DNA of 46,590 nucleotides from CAYFMH01 sp964344165 (GTDB lineage Bacteria; Patescibacteriota; Gracilibacteria; UBA4473), in assembly GCA_964344165.1 (NCBI GenBank), contig CAYFMH010000002.1, positions 1 through 46,590 on the forward strand, in the 5' to 3' direction. This document shows positions 1-7,040 of this stretch, piece after piece. Numbering within the stretch: position 1 is the first letter of the stretch; each line of letters begins with the position of its first letter. The notes below the pieces were generated by a model, which saw only the letters and a list, made by a program, of their open reading frames with translations, was not told where the DNA came from and did not search any database. Position numbers and translations under genes: made by a program.

Positions 1-1
1 A

Positions 2-697
2 TTATTTATCTTCTCAGCTCAGAAAGCCTTCTCTCGTTTTTGCGTAAGTCCTAAAGTGGGTCTGGTCGGAGAAAGTGGGGCGGGGAAAAGTACACTGACG
101 AGTTTGCTGCTCCGATTATACGATATACAAAAAGGCCAAATTTCCATCGACGAAAAAGATATTGCCCAGGTGCAGCAAGAATCTCTTCGAGCCAATATTG
201 CTTTTGTCCCTCAAGAACCCCTGCTTTTTCACCGGACCATTCGAGAAAACATCGCTTATGGCAAAACAAAATCTACTCAAAAAGCTATCGAAAAAGTGGC
301 CAAAATGGCGAATGCCACAGAGTTTATCAAAGATCTGCCGGATAAATATGATACCTACGTCGGAGAGCGAGGCGTGAAGCTCTCTGGAGGGCAAAAACAA
401 CGAGTGGCGATTGCTCGGGCCATGCTCAAAAATGCCCCAATTCTTGTTCTTGATGAGGCGACGAGCGCACTCGATAGTGAGAGTGAGGCGGCAGTTCAGG
501 GAGCGCTAAAAAATCTCATGAAAGGCAAAACGGTACTGGCTATTGCGCATCGACTGTCTACACTTTTGGCAATGGATCGGATTCTTGTGCTTGATAAGGG
601 AAAAGTGGTGGAGGATGGTACGCACGATGAACTTTTGAAAAAAAATGGAATCTATGCCAAGCTGTGGAAGCGACAGGCGGGAGGGTTTATACAGTGA
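2..697 (+). CDS. ABC exporter, C-terminal ATP-binding domain (5' end cut by window)
   Basis: The reading frame is open to the window edge, so this is the 3' part of a longer gene; the GTG at 56 is an internal codon inside the Walker A region, not a start. Visible in order: Walker A GESGAGKST, Q-loop VPQEP, signature LSGGQKQR, Walker B ILVLDEATSALD and H-loop IAHRLST, i.e. a complete nucleotide-binding domain. The order and spacing, and the RLYD and VVEDGTHDEL sequences, are those of fused membrane-NBD half-transporters of the MsbA/LmrA type (multidrug or lipid export). The membrane part lies outside the window, so the substrate cannot be judged. The gene ends at TGA 695-697 and no terminator hairpin follows directly. 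Confidence 0.9.
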   Translation, partial: LFIFSAQKAFSRFCVSPKVGLVGESGAGKSTLTSLLLRLYDIQKGQISIDEKDIAQVQQESLRANIAFVPQEPLLFHRTIRENIAYGKTKSTQKAIEKVAKMANATEFIKDLPDKYDTYVGERGVKLSGGQKQRVAIARAMLKNAPILVLDEATSALDSESEAAVQGALKNLMKGKTVLAIAHRLSTLLAMDRILVLDKGKVVEDGTHDELLKKNGIYAKLWKRQAGGFIQ

Positions 698-718
698 GCA
701 ACGCAGAAACGCTGATTT

Positions 719-772
719 TTATGATTTCACAGATTACGCAGATTAAACACAAAAACACCGATTTAATCATAA
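719..772. repeat. Intergenic inverted repeat around a 'CAGATTACGCAGATT' stretch
   Basis: An 8-bp inverted repeat (TTATGATT at 719-726, AATCATAA at 765-772) encloses a short repetitive stretch with two AGATTA/AGATTT-like units. Similar 'cagatt-acgcagatt' sequences are common intergenic repeats in many environmental bacterial genomes; that comparison is from memory. No gene is visible in 698-785. Confidence 0.4.
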
Positions 773-785
773 GTTAAAATAGATA

Positions 786-812
786 AGCCCCCGGGATTGT
801 TCCCCGGGGGCT
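786..812 (-). terminator. GC-rich hairpin terminator of the 869-1606 gene
   Basis: A perfect 10-bp stem (AGCCCCCGGG / CCCGGGGGCT) with a 7-nt loop. Read on the minus strand it lies about 55 nt past the stop of the GC-rich gene and is followed by a T-rich run (TTATCTATTTTAACTT). The U tract is interrupted, so efficiency is uncertain. Confidence 0.6.
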
Positions 813-868
813 CGTTGAGGGGACCATTGGCTCTAGATAGGCCGTTGGTCACGTGTTCGTTGGAATTT

Positions 869-1606
869 TTACTTGGTGTCAGCCGGCGGGTACCTCTCCT
901 CGATCATCGGGATCAAGGCTTTATGGCCCTTCTCCAGGGCTTTGATCTTCCGGGTGACCCGATTGAGAAGGCGGTTGATCAACTCGATCGGGGCCGTCTC
1001 TTTGAAGCGGAAATCCGGAAGGAGACGGTTGTTCTCCACGAAAACCTTCGCCAGAGCATGCTCCGGATTATCGTCGTCCATCCTGAGGCCTTGTTCCCAG
1101 GTCACCCCGGTTTGCTTGAATGTGGCCAAAACCTTGTTCTTCAGTTCGGCCTGGCGGGCCTTCCAGGACTTGATCCTGTTTTGGAGCCGGTCATAGGCCT
1201 TGTCATAGGCCTCGAAGTCCTCGAAGAGGACGGCATCGGAGAATTGGCCCCAGGTGATCTGGCGGGACACTCCTCGGTGATCCCGGAGATAGTAGAAGAT
1301 ATCTCCATTCTGGTTTGTCGTCGTGATGATGTTCCACCCCTCCTTCCCGTTGACGATGGGAAGCCCTTCCGGAAGGTTGGTGATCCTCGCGAGGCGGAGA
1401 GCCTCCTCCAAGACGTTTTCTGCCGGGTAGCAGATCGCGGGCAGTTCGAGTTTGAATTTCGCCCCGAAGGCCTTCCCGAACCGATCGTTCTGGAAGAACG
1501 CGAAGCAGTAGATGGGGTTCTGATTCTGATTGGTGGTCATAGATATTACTCCTTGTTGCCCAGTCGGGCGTTTCCCCAATCGGGGTTGGCATTGTGCCGT
1601 GGCCAT
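869..1606 (-). CDS. Unknown protein, GC-rich gene with two ribosome binding sites
   Basis: I do not recognise the family. The 245-residue protein has no signal peptide or membrane segment and has a charged helical C-terminal half (about residue 130 on). Two starts look real: ATG at 1606, preceded by AAGGAGG with 5-nt spacing, and an in-frame ATG at 1540, preceded by AAGGAG with an 8-nt gap. The second would give a 223-residue product beginning MTTNQNQNP. The upstream 22 residues are unstructured and rich in Q, R and P. The gene is clearly GC-richer than its neighbours and has a strong promoter on its own strand and a GC hairpin behind it, so it is a monocistronic unit. Base composition and the strong Shine-Dalgarno sequences set it apart from most genes here and suggest transfer. 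Confidence 0.75.
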   Translation of the reverse strand: MATAQCQPRLGKRPTGQQGVISMTTNQNQNPIYCFAFFQNDRFGKAFGAKFKLELPAICYPAENVLEEALRLARITNLPEGLPIVNGKEGWNIITTTNQNGDIFYYLRDHRGVSRQITWGQFSDAVLFEDFEAYDKAYDRLQNRIKSWKARQAELKNKVLATFKQTGVTWEQGLRMDDDNPEHALAKVFVENNRLLPDFRFKETAPIELINRLLNRVTRKIKALEKGHKALIPMIEERYPPADTK

Positions 1607-1693
1607 TAGGACCTCCTTAGAGACACATCTTGATCTCTCCAAAAAGGCACCAACGACCACTTACACCAAATAATATTTCAAAGAACAAAATAT

Positions 1694-1721
1694 ATGATAA
1701 TTGTTTTTTATAATTTGTCAA
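1694..1721 (-). promoter_or_regulatory. Sigma-70-like promoter of the GC-rich gene
   Basis: On the minus strand TTGACA (1716-1721), 16-nt spacer, TATCAT (1694-1699). It sits back to back with the plus-strand promoter at 1730-1757, giving a divergent promoter region and an untranslated leader of about 80 nt. Confidence 0.6.
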
Positions 1722-1729
1722 TACTTTTT

Positions 1730-1757
1730 TTGACATCAGGCATATTTTTTTCATAAT
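1730..1757 (+). promoter_or_regulatory. Sigma-70-like promoter of the DUF3179 gene
   Basis: TTGACA (1730-1735), 16-nt spacer, CATAAT (1752-1757). It would give a leader of about 80 nt before ATG 1846. The two divergent -35 boxes are only 8 nt apart, so the two transcripts probably compete for polymerase. Confidence 0.6.
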
Positions 1758-1845
1758 GCCTTTTATAAGGGTGTAATTGCCAGCAGAAATTCCCTCACAG
1801 GTTCAAAAAAATGAAAGAAAATAGCTATTGTTAATTATTTACTTC

Positions 1846-2892
1846 ATGAATAAAAAAATTTTCACCGGCATTGGCATTGTTTTTATTTTATTTGGGCTTG
1901 GTCTCGGCTGTGCGACCTGGGCGATGGGATGGGATAATCTCAAGCTGCAGACGAGTCGGGTCTGGGGATTTTTTACGATTGGAAACAATCCTTTTCTTCA
2001 AATTTATGATAAAGACCTCAAAGATTTTGTAGAAATGAATATTCCTGACCCTCGGGTTGACGTGGCAGAATTGCGTTCTGGAGGCCCCGGAAAAGATGGC
2101 ATTCCATCAATTGATAATCCGAAATTTGTAAGCATTGATGCAACGGAGTTTCCCGACGAGGAAATCATCATAGGAGTCTACCAAAATGGTGAAGCCCGAG
2201 CTTATCCCTACGGGATTCTTAATTGGCATGAGATTGTAAATGACAAGATCGGGGATACCCCGATTTCGGTCACGCTCTGTCCACTCTGTGATACCAATCC
2301 GGTTTTTATCCGAAAAGTGAATGGGGTTGAGACGACCTTTGGTGTCTCGGGGAAACTCTATCAGAGTTGTCTCGTGATGTATGATCGGTTGACCGACACC
2401 CTCTGGAGCCAGCCGTGGGGGGTGGGTGTTTTGGGGCCAGAAACCAACGACTTCCTTGAGCGGATCCCAAGTGTCAAAACCACCCTCGGGCAATGGAAAA
2501 AAATGCATCCGAAGACCAAAGTTTTATCCACTGATACGGGGTATCGACGAGGATATTTTCGGTATCCGTATGGGACGTACTACACAGATGATCGCTTGAT
2601 CTTCCCGGTGCGGAATCAAGAGACACGAGAAGTTCATCCCAAAGAAATAATGGCCTATTATTGGATCGCGGATGGTCAGACCCCGGTGGATTATTTTAGC
2701 GGGCCATGGGCGGCGGTCAGTTTGGCAGAAGTACAAGAAAAAGAAGAAGTTATTCTCCCTTTTGGGGAGGCCAAAATTAAAGCCATCTGGGATACCGATC
2801 TCGAGACGGTGCGTTTTCTCTCGGCCGAGGATGAATTATTGGGGGGAAGTACGGCGTTTGGATTTGTGATCCCGGCGTTTTTTGGGGATTAG
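1846..2892 (+). CDS. DUF3179 domain protein, membrane-anchored or lipoprotein
   Basis: A 348-residue protein with an N-terminal hydrophobic segment (about residues 4-22) ending in LGLGC, so it is either anchored by that helix or lipidated at the cysteine. The body matches the DUF3179 family as I know it: WHEIVND, VTLCPLCDTNPVF with its CxxC, FGVSGKLYQSCLVMYDR, DTLWSQPWG and STDTGYRRGYFRYPYGTY. The biochemical function of the family is not established; the cysteines suggest metal binding or redox chemistry outside the membrane. I chose ATG 1846 (MNKKIFTG) because it gives a normal signal sequence; a TTG at 1828 would only add six residues. It is preceded by its own promoter and followed by a long imperfect hairpin. 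Confidence 0.88.
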   Translation: MNKKIFTGIGIVFILFGLGLGCATWAMGWDNLKLQTSRVWGFFTIGNNPFLQIYDKDLKDFVEMNIPDPRVDVAELRSGGPGKDGIPSIDNPKFVSIDATEFPDEEIIIGVYQNGEARAYPYGILNWHEIVNDKIGDTPISVTLCPLCDTNPVFIRKVNGVETTFGVSGKLYQSCLVMYDRLTDTLWSQPWGVGVLGPETNDFLERIPSVKTTLGQWKKMHPKTKVLSTDTGYRRGYFRYPYGTYYTDDRLIFPVRNQETREVHPKEIMAYYWIADGQTPVDYFSGPWAAVSLAEVQEKEEVILPFGEAKIKAIWDTDLETVRFLSAEDELLGGSTAFGFVIPAFFGD

Positions 2893-2900
2893 TTTTTTTT

Positions 2901-2989
2901 CGTAAAACACCTTAAATCATCCTGCTTCTTTCGGAATTGTTCTCCTTCGGCGGGCAGGGGACGATTGAAGCAGCTGAAGGATTTTACCG
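2901..2989. repeat. Long imperfect inverted repeat after the DUF3179 gene
   Basis: The two ends pair as GTAAAA/TTTTAC, CCTT/AAGG, TGCTTC/GAAGCA and roughly AATTGTTCTCC/GGGGACGATT, around a CTTCGGCGGG loop. This makes an 89-nt hairpin with internal loops directly behind the gene. It could be a terminator or RNA end-processing structure, or a miniature repeat element. No T tract follows on the plus strand. Confidence 0.5.
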
Positions 2990-3030
2990 AACTACTTAAT
3001 TTTCATCAACAGTATGAGATATAAAGCAGG

Positions 3031-3287
3031 TTCAAAGTTCTACTTTGAATCGTAGAATTCAGAGGATCAACGTGGAACATTGATCCTGCATGGTCTAGGT
3101 CGTAGGCATTTTGGCTCCACATGCAATATGGAGTCTGCGTGGGAAAAAGAGAAGGGAATATTAAACTCAAAACGTTTCGAACGGGGTGATACACCCCGTC
3201 CGGCTTGAGGAACATAACCCCTATCTGCCTTAAAAACTTAAAATGTTTCGGACCGGTTCACAAACCTGCTCCGACTTAAGGTTTCAT
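3031..3287. other. Cluster of short hairpins, two of them duplicated units
   Basis: Perfect stems occur at 3031-3049 (8 bp, TTCAAAGT/ACTTTGAA), 3064-3086 (7 bp, GGATCAA/TTGATCC) and 3181-3199 (8 bp, ACGGGGTG/CACCCCGT), with a weaker one at 3115-3133. Units 3165-3215 and 3236-3287 are related copies: read on the minus strand both run ATG..CC(T)TAAG-CGGA-hairpin-CGAAAC(A/G)TTTT(A/G)AGTTT. The second includes the stop codon of the 3276-3611 gene. The spread and conservation of flanks suggest a transcribed structured region or duplicated terminator for that gene. I see no protein here. Confidence 0.45.
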
Positions 3288-3611
3288 GCCCGACGCATAT
3301 TTTAGATTTTCCCGATATATCTTTAAGTCCTCTATTGTTTTTGAAGATAGTAGTTCTGTTTCTGGATTATAATTTTCTGGTTGTCCTCGCTTTAACAAAC
3401 CTAATAAGATATCAACTGTCTCAAGAGTAGTAGCTATCGAAAATCTCGTATTTTCTCTGTGTTCTTCATAATCTCTAAGAACTTCTTCAACTACCTCACG
3501 ATCAGCTTCAGATAAAGGGATATTATTAGCTGGGTCTGCAGCATGAAAATATTCTTCCAAGATAGCCCTTAGGGCTTCGTTTAATCGATTTTGTTTTTCG
3601 TTTAATGGCAT
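3276..3611 (-). CDS. Small acidic helical protein of unknown function
   Basis: 111 residues, strongly charged, predicted all-alpha from composition (EALRAILEEYFHAADP, REVVEEVLRDYEEHRENTR, TLETVDILLGLLKRG). There is no signal peptide, membrane segment, cysteine pair or motif that I recognise. ATG 3611 lacks a Shine-Dalgarno sequence but lies about 15-20 nt behind a strong promoter, which supports it as a real single-gene unit. Its last codons (MKP-stop) are part of a duplicated hairpin unit (3236-3287). It could be a small regulator or an antitoxin-like protein, but nothing in the sequence proves that. Confidence 0.65.
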   Translation of the reverse strand: MPLNEKQNRLNEALRAILEEYFHAADPANNIPLSEADREVVEEVLRDYEEHRENTRFSIATTLETVDILLGLLKRGQPENYNPETELLSSKTIEDLKIYRENLKYASGMKP

Positions 3612-3632
3612 TTGTTAACATTAAGAAAGAAC

Positions 3633-3661
3633 ATTATAGCACGATATATACATAATTGCAA
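3633..3661 (-). promoter_or_regulatory. Strong sigma-70-like promoter of the 3276-3611 gene
   Basis: On the minus strand TTGCAA (3656-3661), exactly 17 nt, then a perfect TATAAT (3633-3638). The expected transcript start is only about 15 nt before ATG 3611, so the mRNA has a very short leader. Confidence 0.7.
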
Positions 3662-3765
3662 CTTGTTTTTTTAACAATAAAGTGTTTTTGTCAATGTGCA
3701 TTTTTGCAAAAAAAGCGAGCCTCCCCTCTTGCTTTTCTTAATACTTAATACTTACCCCTTAATAC

Positions 3766-5874
3766 TTATTTCGCCTGCTTCATCGACAACTTCACCCGCC
3801 CCATATTATCAATCCCAATCAACTTCACCTTCACCCGTTGCCCTTCCTGCAGATAATCCGTGACCTTTTCTACCCGCTCATCCGCGATCTCTGAGATGTG
3901 GACGAGTGCTTCTTTCTTCGGCATGTACTCCACAAACGCTCCGAAGTCCATGATGGATTTCACCTCTGCATTATCAAATACATCCCCAATCTTCGGTTCA
4001 TAGGCAATCGCTTCGACTGCTTTTCGTGCAGCCTTTCCATTTTCCTGACTGGTAGAAGTGATCATGATGAGTCCGTCGTCTTCGATATCAATGCTGACAT
4101 CGTAGTCTGCACAGAGTCCTTGGATGGTTTCTCCACCTTTTCCGATCACTTCTCGGATGAATTCTGGATTGATGTGGAAAGAATCAATTCGTGGCGCAAA
4201 CTCGTTCATTTCTTTTCTTGGCTCCGCTATCACCGCCTTCATTTCTTTCAAAATATGCTGTCGTCCAGCCTGGGCTTGTTCAAGCGCTTCTCGAAGGAGG
4301 TCTAGTTTGAGTCCTTTTACCTTGATATCCATTTGGAGTGCGGTGATACCGTTTTCATCTCCGGTAACCTTGAAGTCCATATCTCCATCGAAGTCTTCGG
4401 CTCCCTGGATGTCAGAGAGGATTCGGTATTCTCCATCGTCAGCCATCAGGAGTCCCATCGCAATTCCCGCAATCGGGTGTTTGATCGGTACTCCAGCATC
4501 CATGAGGCTTAGGGTTGAGCCACAAACCGAGGCCATCGAAGATGATCCATTACAAGACAAGATCTCTGACACCACTCGCACGGTGTACGGGAAATTATCA
4601 GCGGTTGTTGGTACCATCTGTACCAAAGCTCGCTCGGCCAGAGCTCCATGTCCGATCTCTCGTCGGTTGGTTCCTCTCAGAGGTCGTACTTCTCCCACCG
4701 AGTAGGGCGGAAAATTATAGTGGTGAATGTAGGCTTTTTTCATTTCCGGTCGGTTTGGCGTGTCGATAATCTTCACATCTCCAGGGCCTCCGAGCGTGGT
4801 GATTGAGAGCGCTTGAGTTTCTCCTCGTTGGAAGATCGCCGAACCGTGAAGTCGAGGGAAAACCCCCACTTCTACGTTGATTGGCCGAATCTCGTCGATC
4901 GTTCGACCATCGAGTCTTTTTCCAGAGTTGAACACTTCTGCTCGCATGTTTTTGGCCAATCGTTTTTCAAGGTATCCTTTCATAGCGCCAGCAGAAAGTT
5001 CGCCTTCTTCGATTTCGGTGGCGTATTTTTCGAGTAGTTTTTCTTTTACCTCTCCGAGTTTTTCTTTTACGTCATGTTTGGTTACACCTCGGACGTTTTT
5101 CAACATATCTTCGGTCACAAAATCATCCACGGCTTTGATCTCGGCTTCTGCTTCTTCCCCAAAGAGTGGTTCTTTGGCTTCTATTTTGTGCTGCGCGGCA
5201 AATTCTTTTTGTGCGGCACAGATTTTTTTGATTTCTCCGTGAGCAAACTCGAGTGCGGCCAACATTTCTTCATTGGAGATCAAATTGGATCCAGACTCCA
5301 CCATCATGATGGCGTCTTCGGTCCCCGCGACGACGAGGTCGAGTTTTCCACCTTCCGCTTCTTCATATGTTGGGTCGAGAATAAAACTTCCATCATCAGC
5401 CATCCCGACTCTCACTCCAGCGACGGGAGCTTCAAAAGGGATTCCAGAAATCTGGATCGCCATCGAAGCCGCACACATGAAGAGTGGAGCTGCCGAACGA
5501 AGTTCATCTGTTTGGAGCAACGTCCCAATAATCTGCACATCGTTCTTCATTCCTTTCGGAAAAAGCGGTCGAAGTGGTCGGTCGGTCAATCGAGAATTCA
5601 AAATCGCCATGTCAGAAGGCCGTCCTTCTCGTTTCATAAATCGAGAGCCTTTGAGCCGGCCGGCAGCGTAGAATTTCTCTTCGAAATCGACCATCAATGG
5701 GAAAAAATCAATGTCTTCTCGAGGCGAGTCAGACATCCCAGCGGTGGCGAGGAGAGCCATGTCGCCATGTTTGGCCAGTACCGCTCCATCAGCTTGTTGA
5801 GCAAGTCGTCCGGTCTCAAAAGACATCTCTTTGCCGCCCACCTGCAAAGAAAAAGTTTTTACATCATTTTTCAT
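3766..5874 (-). CDS. pnp: Polynucleotide phosphorylase
   Basis: 702 residues, the usual length. It degrades RNA 3'-to-5' phosphorolytically in the cytoplasm. Domains in order: first RNase PH-like domain (about 1-210, with FYAAGRLKGSRFMKREGRP), helical linker, second RNase PH domain (about 310-540, with SDIQGAEDFDGDMDFKVTG carrying the catalytic aspartates), KH domain with GxxG loop VIGKGGETI (about 580), and a C-terminal S1 domain (about 628-700, GDVFDNAEVKSIMDFGAFVEY). Everything expected for an active enzyme is present. It lies downstream of rpsO on the same strand, as in most bacteria, but a terminator hairpin lies between them, so expression may be partly read-through or from a separate promoter. 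ATG 5874 has no clear Shine-Dalgarno sequence. Confidence 0.98.
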   Translation of the reverse strand: MKNDVKTFSLQVGGKEMSFETGRLAQQADGAVLAKHGDMALLATAGMSDSPREDIDFFPLMVDFEEKFYAAGRLKGSRFMKREGRPSDMAILNSRLTDRPLRPLFPKGMKNDVQIIGTLLQTDELRSAAPLFMCAASMAIQISGIPFEAPVAGVRVGMADDGSFILDPTYEEAEGGKLDLVVAGTEDAIMMVESGSNLISNEEMLAALEFAHGEIKKICAAQKEFAAQHKIEAKEPLFGEEAEAEIKAVDDFVTEDMLKNVRGVTKHDVKEKLGEVKEKLLEKYATEIEEGELSAGAMKGYLEKRLAKNMRAEVFNSGKRLDGRTIDEIRPINVEVGVFPRLHGSAIFQRGETQALSITTLGGPGDVKIIDTPNRPEMKKAYIHHYNFPPYSVGEVRPLRGTNRREIGHGALAERALVQMVPTTADNFPYTVRVVSEILSCNGSSSMASVCGSTLSLMDAGVPIKHPIAGIAMGLLMADDGEYRILSDIQGAEDFDGDMDFKVTGDENGITALQMDIKVKGLKLDLLREALEQAQAGRQHILKEMKAVIAEPRKEMNEFAPRIDSFHINPEFIREVIGKGGETIQGLCADYDVSIDIEDDGLIMITSTSQENGKAARKAVEAIAYEPKIGDVFDNAEVKSIMDFGAFVEYMPKKEALVHISEIADERVEKVTDYLQEGQRVKVKLIGIDNMGRVKLSMKQAK

Positions 5875-6040
5875 GAGTTTAAGGGATTAAGAAATAATTT
5901 TTAGCTATTAGCAATTAGCTATTAGCTTTGTTCGAACAGATAAACTTTGTTAATTGTTCTCTGTTCTTTGATTGAAATCCCCGCAAACATTTCGCGAATT
6001 CGGGACAAGGCTTGGGAATTTTTCTCTTCCTAGAGCTAGA

Positions 6041-6072
6041 AAAGAAAAACGCCGGGTCTTATCCCGAGCGTC
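6041..6072 (-). terminator. Terminator behind rpsO
   Basis: Minus-strand stem ACGCTCGGG / ACCCGGCGT with a loop around ATAAG, directly followed by TTTTTCTTTTCT. It starts just past the rpsO stop and separates rpsO from pnp. Confidence 0.75.
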
Positions 6073-6078
6073 TTGATC

Positions 6079-6342
6079 TTATTTACGGAGACCGAGAGAT
6101 TGAGTTAGCTTAGAATACTCGGCCGTGTTGTTCATCTGGAGGTATCTGAGAAGTTTTCTCCGTCGACCAACCATACCGATTAGACCACGCCGAGAGTGCT
6201 TATCCTTGGGATGAGCTTTTAGGTGCTCCGTCAATTGATTAATTTTTTCCGTGAGGATTGCCACTTGGACCTGTGCAGATCCGGTGTCTTTCCCATGGGT
6301 TTGGAAATCTTTGATGATGCCTTTTTTTTGTTCTCGTTGCAT
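6079..6342 (-). CDS. rpsO: 30S ribosomal protein S15
   Basis: 87 residues, close to the universal length of 88-89. It shows the family landmarks HGKDTGSAQVQVAILTEKI, LTEHLKAHPKDKHSRRGL and the RRRKLLRYL region that contacts 16S rRNA. It binds the central domain of 16S rRNA in small-subunit assembly. ATG 6342 has no Shine-Dalgarno sequence. A promoter overlaps the end of the upstream protease gene. rpsO-pnp order is conserved across bacteria. Confidence 0.98.
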   Translation of the reverse strand: MQREQKKGIIKDFQTHGKDTGSAQVQVAILTEKINQLTEHLKAHPKDKHSRRGLIGMVGRRRKLLRYLQMNNTAEYSKLTQSLGLRK

Positions 6343-6366
6343 GGCGCATTAATTAAGCTGGGCAGG

Positions 6367-6395
6367 ACTTTAGAGATATTCTCTTTATTCGTCAA
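6367..6395 (-). promoter_or_regulatory. Probable rpsO promoter
   Basis: Minus strand TTGACG (6390-6395), 17-nt spacer, TAAAGT (6367-6372), about 25 nt before the rpsO ATG. The -35 box lies inside the last codons of the upstream protease gene. Confidence 0.5.
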
Positions 6396-6981
6396 TATTT
6401 TTCGTGAGAAATTCAAGGATAACATCTGACCGGATCGCAAAAGATTGATTATTATTGGGATCAGAGCCGATCAGGAGGCCATAAATTTTTCCTTTTTTAT
6501 CAAAAATACCGGTGCCGGATTTCCCTTGTTGGATCGTGCCATCCAGGACGAGAAGATTTTTTTTCTTTTCTCCATTGACGAGAAAATCAGCTGAAAGTGA
6601 GAGAATTTTGCTTTTTTGAGATCTTTTACCATCCAGCCACAGTATTTCTTTTTCTAAATTTGGGGGCACATCCGATAGCTCGACTCCTTTTTTGAGCAAA
6701 GGAAAATCATGTTCAGCGCTAAAAACAAGTAAATCATGTTCGAAGCTTCGGGCGATAATTTCAATCTGTTCATCATAATAAAAAAGTTCTTTCCATTCTT
6801 GGAAGATGTGATCGGCCGTAATGAAAATATTATCTTTCACGGGGAGCCCATAGCCTACGATTGCTTGATCGGCGTTTTTGAGTGTTACGTGCGGAGGGAT
6901 CTGTGGAGATTTTTTAATTTCAGTTTTTTGATTACATCCCCAGAGCCAGAGGCACAGAAATGTCAGAATTATTTTTTTCAC
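6385..6981 (-). CDS. Lipoprotein with trypsin-like serine protease fold
   Basis: 198 residues beginning with a short signal peptide and lipobox-like end LWLWGC (Cys16), so it is probably lipid-anchored outside the membrane. The remainder fits a compact chymotrypsin/DegP-type protease: His58 in ITADHIF, Asp83 in EHDLLVF and Ser155 in QQGKSGTGIFDKKG form a credible catalytic triad in the right order and spacing, and GLLIG follows as in the substrate pocket strand. It lacks a PDZ domain, unlike DegP. The substrate is unknown; a role in envelope protein quality control is inferred. It is transcribed ahead of rpsO and divergently from the zinc metallopeptidase gene. Confidence 0.75.
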   Translation of the reverse strand: MKKIILTFLCLWLWGCNQKTEIKKSPQIPPHVTLKNADQAIVGYGLPVKDNIFITADHIFQEWKELFYYDEQIEIIARSFEHDLLVFSAEHDFPLLKKGVELSDVPPNLEKEILWLDGKRSQKSKILSLSADFLVNGEKKKNLLVLDGTIQQGKSGTGIFDKKGKIYGLLIGSDPNNNQSFAIRSDVILEFLTKNIDE

Positions 6982-7040
6982 CTTTTCATTTTATCGTTTT
7001 TGATTTGTTTTTAAAGCTTTTTTCTGGTAAAACGATTAAA

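Noticed and set aside
797..1609. Long plus-strand open frame opposite the GC-rich gene
   Set aside because: Antisense shadow of a GC-rich coding sequence; no ribosome binding site, while the minus-strand gene has promoter, two Shine-Dalgarno sites and terminator.
3006..3215. 69-residue minus-strand open frame
   Set aside because: It runs through the hairpin cluster and its start is a copy of the neighbouring gene's 3' end; composition is not protein-like.
3898..5904. Several plus-strand open frames opposite pnp
   Set aside because: All are antisense to a full-length, unmistakable polynucleotide phosphorylase.
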